Assembly: GCA_024305405.1 (NCBI GenBank)
Contig: JAKNDB010000103.1
Location: 1,302,001 to 1,366,000, forward strand
DNA: 64,000 nt
DNA from: Dirofilaria immitis
Lineage: Eukaryota > Nematoda > Chromadorea > Rhabditida > Onchocercidae
Direction: 5' to 3'
Shown: in pieces, positions 27,083 through 39,503 of the stretch
How the letters are laid out: each line of letters opens with the position of its first letter
Position numbering within the stretch: the first letter of the stretch is position 1
Position numbers and translations under genes: made by a program
Notes under the pieces: model-generated
The model's input: the letters and a program-made list of their open reading frames with translations, nothing else
The model's database searches: none
What the model was told of the DNA's origin: nothing

Positions 27083-27106
27083 GGGGAGGGAAGGGGAGGA
27101 GACGGG
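27083..27106 (+). other. Predicted G-quadruplex motif
   Basis: Four G-tracts (27083-27086, 27088-27090, 27093-27096, 27104-27106) are separated by loops of 1, 2 and 7 bases, which satisfies the G3+N1-7 rule. Further GGG tracts follow at about 27114, 27138 and 27145. The whole plus-strand patch 27059-27190 is purine-rich. It is striking in AT-rich DNA and no gene overlaps it. Confidence 0.75.
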
Positions 27107-30100
27107 AGAACGCGGGAATTGGTAGACAGGAATAGACGGGAAACGGGTGAATGAGGAAGGAAAGAAATTGGTAGGAAAATTGTGGAATGATACGATAGAC
27201 ATTGCGGCACATACATAACTGGTAAAACAGGTTTTCTTTCTTTTTTTTTTCGATTTTTCTCTGATTTTTTTTTGTAAATGTTAAAATTAAAAAAATAGTA
27301 CAATTTTACAGGGGAATGATAGAAAATCGTTCAATTGGGCGAAAAAGTAGGTTTAAATTTGACCTTGGCCTATATCGTTACTAAAATATTCAATGCTATC
27401 AAGGGATTTGTATTATGATCGAGAAATTTTTGAAGAATAAAAAGTATATTTTAAATAGTTTTATTTTTCCATCATTTTCGTTTCAATTCTTGTTTTATTT
27501 GAATCGATGAGTTTAAAAAACATGATATTATCACGTTTTGATTATAAAATAAAAAATTATATCCTAAGAAATAAATATTTTAGTATGAACGAATGCAACA
27601 TAGATATGATAGAAAGGATAATTTTGGTTATTTTTTTTTTTAAAATAAGCTTTAAATTTTATCCTTTCTAATTATATCGTTTAAATTATTGGTAGAATGT
27701 ATGATAAATTAAATTTTTTGATAGACAGTATATGTTTGCTTGGAGGATTATTTATACAATTTTTTATCACTTTATCAATATATTCTTATACATCTTTTAA
27801 AAGTTCCAAAATTTAACTTTGATCTTTGGTGATTTTTTTCTTAGTTATAAATAATTTAATTTCACAATTTACAAATTGCAGGAATTTTTAAAGAGATTGT
27901 AGAGGAAGGTCAACCTTTCAATTTTTTTTTTGTTTAAACTATTTTTTTAAAGTAATCAATATAATAGTATTACCTTGTAATTTTAAGAAAATAATATATA
28001 TATAAAAGTGGCATTTGGTACTTTAGCAATTAATTTCTATTCTATTAATTTTAAATCAATGAAAAGAAATTTAATAATTGATAAGCAAATATTATGAAAT
28101 TACAAAATTTTTCAAATGCAGATGGACCATTTCTACCAATAATATAACATAATTATTCGTCATACATCTTAAGATCGGATAATTCATTCGTTTACTGTAG
28201 CAATACATACTTAGTGATATTATGATTACATTTATAATCTATTTATCTTTTAAAAATATAAGAATACAAAGACTTGGAGAAAAAATAAAAAAAAAAGCAA
28301 AGAATCGTTCGATTTAATTTATCCGCTATTTTGATGTTTCGTTTCTGCTCTATACTTGTTTACTTTACTGTAAGTTGTAAGTTAAACAAATTATTTAATA
28401 ATATATGAATTAACGCAGGAAATTACGGAAGCTATATTTGCATACCACTTATTTGTTTCATAAATTATTTTACTCATCAATTATGTACTTATGAAGGATA
28501 AAGGGTAAAGTATTCCTGTTGATTTTATTTGTATTCCATTTCTTTAATCCAACTAACATACTATTTGATTTGTTTATTGCTTATAATTGCTTATCATATA
28601 TAAAAATTAATTGTATGTTTGCAATAAACTTAATAAACTATTTTATCTCTAATCTTTTCTTCATCCGTTATTATTATTATTATTCATTGATTAATTAAAA
28701 ATTTTATTGTTTCATCAGTGGGTTTAAATTTATTTCTCTGTCAGCTGAATTCTTATTTAATCGTTTATCAATTAAAGATTATTCTTTTTCATTGATTGAT
28801 TGAAAATTATTGGTTTATCATTTGGATATCTTTATAATTAGAGTTATCCTTTTTGAATCCTAAATATGAAGTACTCAAAATTTTCAAATTAATATAATTC
28901 ATATGAATTTATTCTACTGCAAAGGCAGTCTCGATTATTTCTAGTTATCAGATTGATGTTTAAAACTGATAAGTGCAAAGAATTTATTATGACAATAACA
29001 ATGACTTGATAAGGATGTGATGTTTAGGCTGAATATACAATACATTAAAAATGCACATATATGTACAACAACATAAATAATTATATATATATTTAATGAA
29101 TTCTTTAATGAATTAGTTAATAAAAACAAAAATTTTTAAGAAATGCAAAATTGATGATAAGCAGAAAAAGATAATTATTTGAAATGAGGGAATTATGTTA
29201 CTAAGAAATGATAAAGGAAGAAATAGACAAATGATTCAATATAAAATAAATATTTTGAACAAAGAAATACAACTTCTCTTTATCTAAATTTGATGAAACT
29301 TCGAGAAATTTGATAAAACTTTTGTCATTTTTAGCAGAATAAATGCATCGTATAGTATATTATTTTTTGTAATCAATTATTGTTGGTATATTATTTATTG
29401 TTAATATTCCATTCTATTTTAAATTCAAATAATTAATTAATAGTTTTATAATGCAAAAGATTTTTAAAAAAGATATAATAATTTGATAAATGATTTCTGA
29501 TTTTATAATGAAACAATTATTTTGAATTATATCTTTCTTTTTCCCACTTTTCAAAAAAAAAAATCGTTGAATCGATTGGAATCTAACGATTGTAGCTCCG
29601 ATAAAGCATTATATCGATGAGAAGCAATCATCAAATCTCCTCCTTTCCTTTAATTTCAATCCATCCTCATCATCAATGAATCCTACCACGCACCGCGGAA
29701 TTATTTTTCTTCCTATCTATAAATATATATATATACATATATATATATATCTGCCAAAAGAAGAGAATAAGCGGGAAATGAGCAGAAGAGGGAAATTGAT
29801 GATAATGATGGATGATGATTATGACCAATGCAAGATGTGTAATATCTGTCAAAAAAAGTTATGAATTATGTGAAAATATTATTTTCCTTATTTCATTATT
29901 ATTATTATCATTATCATTATTACCGTCATTATCGTATTGTTGTTGTCAGTGTTACTATTTGTTTTCATTTTCTATCTTATAGCTATCGAAATATTTACAA
30001 CTCTTTTATCATCCTTTTACAACAACATATGTGGAAAATTTACAACAACTATAAGAAATGCTTATTATTATTTTTTTTGATTGTATAAACAAAAGGGAAT

Positions 30101-33100
30101 TGAGAAGCATATAAATAATTAAGAAATTTCATTTTTATTAATCACCTGACTGATTATATATATATAGTTTACTTTGGAATAAGTCAAGGAAACTTCGAAA
30201 TTGAATTTTGATTGACAAAATTTTAATTTACTTATTAAATGTATCGTTTATCTGATTAATTTAAGCAGTTGATATTAATTTATATTAGATTAATCAATTT
30301 AAAATTGTTAAAACAGCTGAAATGAAATTAAAATTGTAACCAACAAAAATGCTATTGTTATGAGATTATATAAACTATATGATAATACGATTCCACTTAG
30401 ATTTTTCAAGTTAATTTGAAATTTTCTTTGATCTTTTTTCTTTTCATCACTTTCTACCATATTTTGCGAAATCATAAATTTTGAAATTTCAGATTTTCAA
30501 CATATTAATCAATATTTATATAATACAACATTTATCAATAATTATGAGTTGATGAAGATCTATCATCGAATGATTTTTCACTGAGATGAAAAAAAAAATT
30601 TTTTTGGGGAAGAAAAGAGCAAATGATCAATCAATCTGTACAACAAATATTAAATAAATGCAAATTTTTAAAAAGTGTTCAAATCATCTATAATTCAACA
30701 AATCTTTATCCTTTCTTTTCTTTCCTTCCTCTTTCCTTGTTTCTATCTGTCTTTTTTTTCTTGTTCATTAAACAAGTTGTTAATTAATTTTAAATGAGAA
30801 AGAGGAACAAGGATAATTCTATTTCCTTTCTTTCTTAACTTTCAAAGATTAAAGTGATTGATTTGATGCAAAAGTTTGATATTGATAATATTGTTTAGTA
30901 GGATGTAGTACGATGTAATTTGTAAGAAGATAGAAAGCATTTTTGATTTATCACATCCGTTCCTCACTAATCAATTTCCGATTTTTAATTCGTTACAATT
31001 TATCATTTGCCATTTTTTTGTCAAATTAATCTAATTTTTAAATTTGATTTAACTCATTATAAAATTTTTAACTATTTGAAATGAAATCGAATGATTTAGA
31101 AATTAAAGAAGCAAATTGAAGAAAGTAAAATTAAACTACAATAAGCAAAATAAACTGAATTGATTAAATTAATTTATGCTAAATACAATTATTTTCAAAA
31201 ATATTTCTCTTTCATTTATTACTATTATTTAAAAAATATTCCGTCAGAGCAAAATTGTAATTGAAATATCTAAATTATGCAATTCTATTTCATTGTCATT
31301 ATCCTTTATTCGTATTCCGATAACAGAAATCAATTTATTAGTTAATGCAAAAAATCTTATTCATTCATTAAAATTTATTTTCAAATTTATAGTTTCACAT
31401 TTCAAATTTTATCATTCATTTTCACATCATTATCTTCCATGGATCTGATAAGCATTTTATTAGCTATAAATGCGAATAAAAAATTCCGAAATTCTTTAAA
31501 TTCCGATTCAAAAATTGATAATATTTTTTTCTAATGCGACATCACTGTTACAATCTTTAACATCATTGAAATCACATCATAACCTTGTTTGTTAACATAA
31601 TCATCATCACTATCTTACTCACATTGTTATCTCATTCATCTTGTTTATCATCAGCATTAGTTTATATTCATCATCGTAATTACATTTATTATCGTAGCTA
31701 TATCGTCATTCATTCCGTTTTTATTATAACTATTATCAATTTATTTTATCTTATTTTATTCGTTTAATAGAAGTTTACGAATCTTAAAATTTAATCTCAA
31801 TACATATACTATTTTTCCTTTGTTTTTCTTCATCCAAAACAAAATGAATGTCAATTAGCAGAGCTTTTCAATCATCTGTTATTGTCATTTTCTAAATTTT
31901 TACAAAAATTTGAACGAGAAGTTTCAACATTCATTTTGAAAGTCGAGCAATTATAAAAAAAAACTAATAATAGAAAAGTTATAAAATAAATGACCGAGCA
32001 GAAAAAAAAATAGAATTCTCTAGTCCTATCATCTCTGATGCTTAAAAACAAACACCATGCCAATTCTAGAAAGTTTAATGAATTTTGGATTCAATCGTCA
32101 TCTTTATAGTTTGTACAATGTAAAAATTCATTGCAAATAAATCACTGATAATATTATAAATCATTGATAATATTATGTTTATACTTTCAGCTATTTTTCA
32201 AATTTAATATCATACAAATTGCAAAATTCCTGCAATCAATAATTTTTTGCTTCTTATGTAATGGCAACAAATGTATAAAAATTTTCAACTTTTAAAATAA
32301 AATTTTTTAAATTTAAAATTTTACTTTAAAAATTGAATAGTATTCATCTATTTTCAAAATTCTGCAACTAACCTGTCGTGATAAATTAATAATAGAAGTA
32401 AATTTGAAATCAATCGCCTTTATTAATTCTTTGTAATTTGAACTTTGTTCTTTCTTAACGAAGTAATAAAATGATTTTCTGATAACGATTTGCAAATCTA
32501 TTAGCATACTTTCTAACCCTTCCATTTCATTTGCTTCTTTTACTTTTCACCTTTCCTCAATTTTTAATCAGAATCGTTACGATTTTTGAAATTAATACCG
32601 TCAAAAGGAAATGGCAAGATTTCCTAAAGATTTTAAAATAAAGTTTGCATTTTAAAATTAAATATTTGAAGAAAATTTATTACGAATGGAATATTTTAGT
32701 AGCTCGATATGGTTTAGAGGAAGCGATTTTACATTTTGCCTAGTATACACTATTCTTTAAATTTTTGACATATAATGAAATCATCAGAATGCTATCTTAG
32801 ATTAAATGATAAAGTATTTGTAAACGATAGGTATTTTAATTGTTTTATATTATTTGATAAAAATTTGGAAAAGAATGACATTTTTAAATTTATTGAAAAT
32901 AATCTATGACGCAAAGTTTAAATTCTAGGAGTAATAGAATCGGAGAATGGAAATCGTGATTGAAATTTAGATAATTTTAACAATTCAAAAATTCTCAATA
33001 TCGATATAATTTTTCAGCGATTGTATATAACCATAACTCAGTTTTAAACATTTAAAGCATTAATATAAATTCAATTCTTTTCAAAGTGTTGAAGCAATAA

Positions 33101-36100
33101 CGGAAAAATATAAATTTCAATTTAAAGTGTTTTCGAGAATTTCAGTTCGGGATTTTTCATAAGAATCATTAATAAACGTATTATCATGATTTCCCATTAC
33201 AACATTATACGTAATTTTCTCGGCGATAATCTAATTAATCATCATTTTATTCCAATAATTTGTACCGCTTCTTCGATCATTATTTTCTTTCAATTAGGAT
33301 TTATTATTTTTTAAAAAGTGAAGTTTTAAAATTTTTTTTAATGATATATTATAATTTTTCCCAAAATTTGAAATGAATGTATCTAAACGTACAGCAACTG
33401 TTCATTGTTAAATGGCAGATATGAAAGAAATTGTAGAAATGATGAAAAATTCTCTTCCTTTCTTTTCATTTTTATAAAATTTCTGAAGGAAACCATCGTA
33501 CATTTGATATTATTTTATTTAAGAAAAGGAAATATAAATTAATAAAAAATTAGTTTAATTATTTTTGCTATGTTCTAATTTTCTGAAAATATTCAAGTTC
33601 ACCTCTTCTTACTAATCCTTAATAATGTCTTCTTTTGATTTTAAATTTCTAAAATATGTCTTAATTTTCAAAATATTTGAAATCACTTTTCAAGTCTTTT
33701 TTCAAATTTCGAACAAAATTTTATTAGTTTAAATTAAATTAATCATTATTTCTATAACAATTATGCTTATAAACTTCAGTAACTAATGAACATTTCCAGT
33801 ATCTATAACGCTATTTGGGAAAAATGTGATAAAAAAAGGTTCGAAAAACGATGATGACGATTTTGTTGAGGTTCTCTCATTCACTGTTAAAATGGACTGA
33901 TAAATTAGAAGCTTAAATTACAATTTCTTTGTGGAATATTATTGTATCTTTTTTTTCTAGTCTTTTCTTCCTTTCTCTTTTCTTTCTCTAAATTCATCTG
34001 ATATAATAAAACTTATCTTTGATTTAGATTTCACTTATTTTTCCCAGACTATAAAAATTCTTTGCCTTTTGAAGTCATATATTATTTCCCTTTTTCTCTC
34101 ATTATCTTTTTCCATTTCTTTTCCAAATCTTTTCTCTTTCACTTTCTTTTTAATCATATTTTAGCTCTTAATTCTATTTATCCGTTAAAGGTCTTCAATT
34201 TTCACCTAGCTGAATAATCAATTCATTAATTAAATTAAATAATTTGACATCATACACCAACTTATACAATTATTTAGCATTATTTAGCACAATTCACCTT
34301 TCATCAATTTTTGTTTTCAGTAATACAGTATCACGACTCATTTGGAAATGATTTATTTTTCATTCTCATTAATCATACTTTATCTGATATTCTTACTGTA
34401 ATATGTAGATACGGTATGGAAATTTGATAGGTGAAAGAATGTATAACTACTTAAAATGTATAGCAAGAACCAATACAAACCTCTATAATGCATAATATGC
34501 TGTAATTGAAATATGAAAGAACACTTTAGCAAATATTTCGGAATTATTTTTGATCGATAATTGTTATCCTTCAATTATAAACATTGGAATAAATTTAAAA
34601 AATTTTTTCAAATTTTCTACTTTTTTTGCCCTATTTGTATTTTATGCTTGTCACTTAATAAATTGCTTAATTTTGCTTTATTTTAATGTCATGCAAATGT
34701 CGATTTGACAAAACATTCTTTCCAAAAGTTATTGCTTTATTTTAATTTTTTTGTTTTTCTCATTTATTTTTCCTAATATTAAAAAAGAAGACAGGTGTGG
34801 CACGAATTTTTAAAATTAAAATTTTTTATGTTAAAATCATTTTACGCTCAATATATTCTTCTGTTCTTTTGCCAAATAAAAACATTCGAAAAGTGAAGGG
34901 TTCAATCGATTTATCTATCGATATTATATTCCATAATATTTTATCGAATTTTTATCAAAATATCATTATATTATTTATCGTTAATTTGAAATTTCCTATA
35001 TACTAGTAAAATTTTTCTTAAATTTTCATTTTCTTCAAAGTAAAATTAAAAATCTTATGAATGTTAAGTTATTTACTAATTATTAAATTATGGCTAAAAT
35101 GATTTAACGAATTATGCATTATATAATTCTTTCATTTTTTTTCAATATTTTTCCATTGCTATATCCTCCTGCAGAATATTATCATTACAATTTAAAGGAA
35201 AAGAAGAAAAAATAAGAATTTTAAACATAAAACGATATTTATATTTTGATAAAAAAATTTCTTCATTTTATATTCCATTATATTATGCTGTTTATTTCAA
35301 GGTAAAATTTTCAGCCAAACAATAAAAATTATAATTCAAGATTAAATTTTTAATAAGAATTCAAATTTATAATTTGATATTCAAATATTTTTTGTTTTTG
35401 CTTGCTAATTATTACTAAACTAATCATTTTAATAAATTGCAATACTTGTCGTGCTGCTTTTATTGATAATCAATTAATATTGTTAACTTGATAACAATGA
35501 CTGATAAATCGTTTTATGTATGCATCAGCTATGCACCAATAGCATCAAACAAGTATTAGTAAAAAAATTTCGATATAATCATACAGAATTTTATTATTTG
35601 AATAATTATTTTAGTTTTCGGTGATAACTTTATATTATAAGATATCAAAAATTATCACCATTCGAATTATTCTGATTATTCCTTCACTGCTTATAAAAGT
35701 TATCACTGTAGATTATATTAGCATAGAAATCGTATTTTAAAATTTTTTCTGATAATTGAAATGTTTTAAAAAGACCGTAAATTAATTTTTATTCTTTTCC
35801 TAAAATATGAATTTTTGCTTCAAAAGTTTTTTTCTATTGCTTTTTCATGAAAATACAGAAAAATAAAAAAATGTTTTCCTTTGTAATTGATTGATAATAT
35901 CATTGAATCAAATACTATAAATGGATATAATTTATCAATTCCTTAACATAAATATTTAATTGCTATAATTAATTCATGATTAAATTTGAATTATATATAT
36001 ATATATGAAAGGGTATACATGTATTGCTGTTCACTTAACCAATTTTATATGGATAGGAGTAAAATTGGCGATATAATCGTCAAGTTAATTTTTATTTTCA

Positions 36101-39100
36101 GTAATCATCAATGGTGTAACAAAAATTTTTCACATACCATTTTAATTTTTTTCTCCTCTTTAGTTTTTTTTCTCTTTTTTTGGGATATTTAATGACATAA
36201 ATTTTTTTGAATTATTTATAGGAAATATAAATTTTGATAAAAAGAATTTTTACAGAATTAAAAAAATTAATAAATATTGAAACAAAGGCCATTTCTTCCT
36301 GTCTTTTATTTTTTTTCGTTTTCCCTTTTCTCCTAAGATTTTTGTTTGATGAAAAAGGGAATGACATATCATTTATCATTAAATTCAGCAATTTTCTGTT
36401 TTGTGATTCATTTTGTCAATTTTAATGCTGTTCGTGCTGTTATTACTGTTACTTTTAGTGTTCCGCTCTTGTATTATTATTAATAATAATGATAATGATA
36501 ATAATGATAGCGATAATAGTGATAATGATTGTGGCCTAATTTTTTCTTTTTTTGTTATTTGACAACTATCACCCAGATCAACAAGATGTACCGCAGTTGA
36601 TGATAATTTCACATCTTCATTTCAATCTTATCTTTTTCGTCGTCGTCATCACTCTTCTTCTTCCTCCTTCTTTTCTCGAAAAGAAGTTAAAAAACGAAAT
36701 TTCTTTTTTCAATTTTGATAAAAACCAATTAAATTTCTATCTATTATTTATGCCATCCTGTTCTCTCTATTTCTCAAAAAATGTTACAAACTATCTTTCA
36801 AGCCAAATCTGTTAGTAAAATTAGATTGATATCACAATAGAACATTTATGTATACATCTAGACATATCTCATTTTCTCATCAACTATCAGCAGCTCTTGA
36901 TCAATTAATTAATTAATTGATTGATTGCTTGATTAAAAATTGTTGATAATCAAACTATCGGAATCCTCAATTAATTAGTTAATTAATTAACCGATTCAAA
37001 ATTGTTGATAATTTTTGATAAAATGAAGCGAAAATTTGCTCATTTTATTACATTCAATTGTGAACATATATATTTGTTATAAGTGTATTTTTCACTATTT
37101 TTTATTGTTAAATACTAATTCTCTTTTCGAATGGAATACGAATTTCCGAAAATAATAATCTAAAATTTTGAATTTTTTGTTATTATTCCTACTATCATTG
37201 TTTACTATCGTTATTGCGATTATTATCATCATTATTATTGTAATTATTATCTTCAGTAATATTATTACTACTATTCAGGGCATGTATTAAAAGTAAAAAT
37301 ATCCAATATTTAATAATTTGAGGAAGTTCTATAATTAATAAATATTTATCAAAAATATCAATATTTGACATTCGTTTTCTTTCTTTTTAATATTCTAGTA
37401 AATCGATAATGTCAATTTTCCTATTTCATTCGAAAAATTTTTATCTTATCATTTAGCGATCATTTTGATTCGTTAAAAAAAAATAAAATAATAATACATT
37501 ATCATTTTTCATGATTAAAAGAAAATGCATAATATTTTAGCTTTATGCATAAAATAGTAAAAGCTTTTATGCTTCTTTTATTTATTTTTCATATTTGTCT
37601 GAAAAATTTTTTGAGTTAAACAAAGAAATTGGTAAAATCGACCAAATTTCAAGTTTCTTTTGTTTTTATATCATAAAGTCAATTAAAATACATTTAAATT
37701 ATATATTAAAATTATTAGGATTAGTATTATATTATAATCAATATGCTAAAATCAAAATTAAAATTTTCAGGATATTGAAAATATTAACAGTTTTTCCAAA
37801 AAAGGAATAAAAATCCAATTTCATTATTGAAGTATGTTTATAAATATAGCATTATCTGTTCCATCCGATATCTAAGATTTCATGATGACTGTTAGCATCA
37901 TGATTTGCTATGCATAATTACATTTTGCCAATTCTGATTTTCAGTTTTAATGGTTTTAGATCAAACTATTATTGCAAACTTTGACTTAATAGTTTGATGT
38001 AATCCATGACACTTCTTGAACAGTAATATACAAAATCGCAAGTTCAATTTCGATAAATCATTTGTAACTTACCGTACTCCTTTTTATTCGCTTTTCTCTT
38101 TCCTCACTTTCTTGCCTTGTTCATATGTCGAATTTAGAAAACATCTCATTAGCTTATATCAAATCCAGAAAAGCATCCAAATTTGTATGCTTCATATTTA
38201 TCTTTACTTAAATTATCCAATAGATTGTGATAATCCTTAAAGTTAATCTTACAAGATTTATCTATATGATTGTTATATTGCAAATATTGATTGATATATA
38301 TTAGTTATGCATTTATTACATGTATTATCCACTATTGATTGAGCAAAATTTTCATATTAATTTTGAAATGTTGAAAAACATTGTTTGCATAAAAATAATA
38401 TAAATTTAATGAACGATATTATATGTTTTTGTTTTTTTAATTTCTCTTTAATTAAAATTTTGTTTTTCAGATTGCTTGCAAAAATATATAATTGATAGTA
38501 ATTAATATTTAATTTGTATAAACAAAACAAACAAAATTAGCTTAATTTATATAAACAAAAACACAAAAAAAAAGCAAACAAAAGGAATGACAAAATCGTT
38601 TGTTAATCGTTTTTTTCTTTGTGTGGAAATTTTTATAAATTTGGAAAATTTTTCAGTCAGAGGAGAAAACGAATTTGAATTTTGATTTTACCGTCAATTA
38701 TTGTTTGTGTTAATAGAGTTAAACTTATCTATTGCAATGATGTGACATGATCACTGATTTTCACAAATTATTACCTATTATACTAGCTATATTACAAATT
38801 ACTATATTTCACTACGGTATTTTTTAGATTTTATTTTCTTTTCTTTTCATAATTTAGATTTTACGATTTAAAATTAAAAATGTATGTAATAAAAAATTTG
38901 AAATTTATTTTATTTTGTTAAAGGCCTAGATGAATTTTTTTGTAAAAATTATACAATTGATTAAAAAGTATAAATATATATTATAATTAAATTTCTTCTC
39001 ATTCAACTTGAATTTTCTATTTCATTGTAATTTGAAATTAATTTTTATAGCTATGAGACTAATTTGAAATAAATTCAACACTTATAAAAATTAAAAAAAC

Positions 39101-39408
39101 ATGAACAGTCCGAAATGATTAAAGGAAAATTCGTATAGTATTGAGATAAATGACTTGTAGCGATCCGAAATGATCGAAATTTTTAATTTTAAATAATGAA
39201 AATGAATTAAACATTAAGAATTTTGATGATAATTCACCCATAATAATTAAGATTAATATAGAAAAACAATTCATTAATATAATATTATGCATAATATCAA
39301 GATATTTGAAATTAATTAAAAATAATTGTAATAGATGAAATCATTTAATTAATTAATAATTTCCCTTTTTTTAATTAATAATCAATGAGTTATTTCAATA
39401 AGTTACAG
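27107..39408. other. Gene-poor AT-rich region upstream of the RGM gene
   Basis: No confident exon is seen. It contains many short AAT/ATT/GATAAT and (TA)n tracts (for example 29720-29750, 36475-36530, 37180-37280). The first exon of the RGM gene, carrying its signal peptide and ending in phase 1, should lie somewhere here, but I could not identify it. Confidence 0.45.
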
Positions 39409-39503
39409 CAAACGGTTGTATGGTTGATTATTGTGCTGATGTCTATTCCGAACGATTGGATGAAGGCAGTATTTTTATTGGGATGAATGCGCCATATTGT
39501 CAG
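39409..39503 (+). CDS. drag-1: RGM exon with first cysteine pair
   Basis: Acceptor AAGTTACAG, donor CAG/GTAATA. The exon starts with two bases of a split codon, then NGCMVDYCADVYSERLDEG and onward. CMVDYC aligns with CKILKC at the start of the vertebrate RGM_N domain. A preceding exon ending in phase 1 is required. Confidence 0.85.

Noticed and set aside
27010..27303. 97-codon minus-strand Pro/Ser/Leu-rich frame
   Set aside because: It arises from the pyrimidine strand of the G-rich patch; no domain or splice context.
29676..29864. 62-codon frame ending CKMCNICQKKL with a Cys cluster
   Set aside because: Isolated, crossed by a (TA)n tract, no splice partners and no recognised zinc-binding domain.
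36552..36815. Frame with a hydrophobic leader (MIISHLHFNLIFFVVVITLL) as the missing RGM signal exon
   Set aside because: The available donor is in the wrong phase for 39409, and the codons sit in a T-rich tract that gives hydrophobic residues by chance.
39385..39486. ATG frame MSYFNKLQQTVVWLIIVLMS resembling a signal peptide across the first RGM exon
   Set aside because: It reads out of frame with the conserved RGM cysteines, ends at TGA, and the CMVDYC frame aligns with the family.
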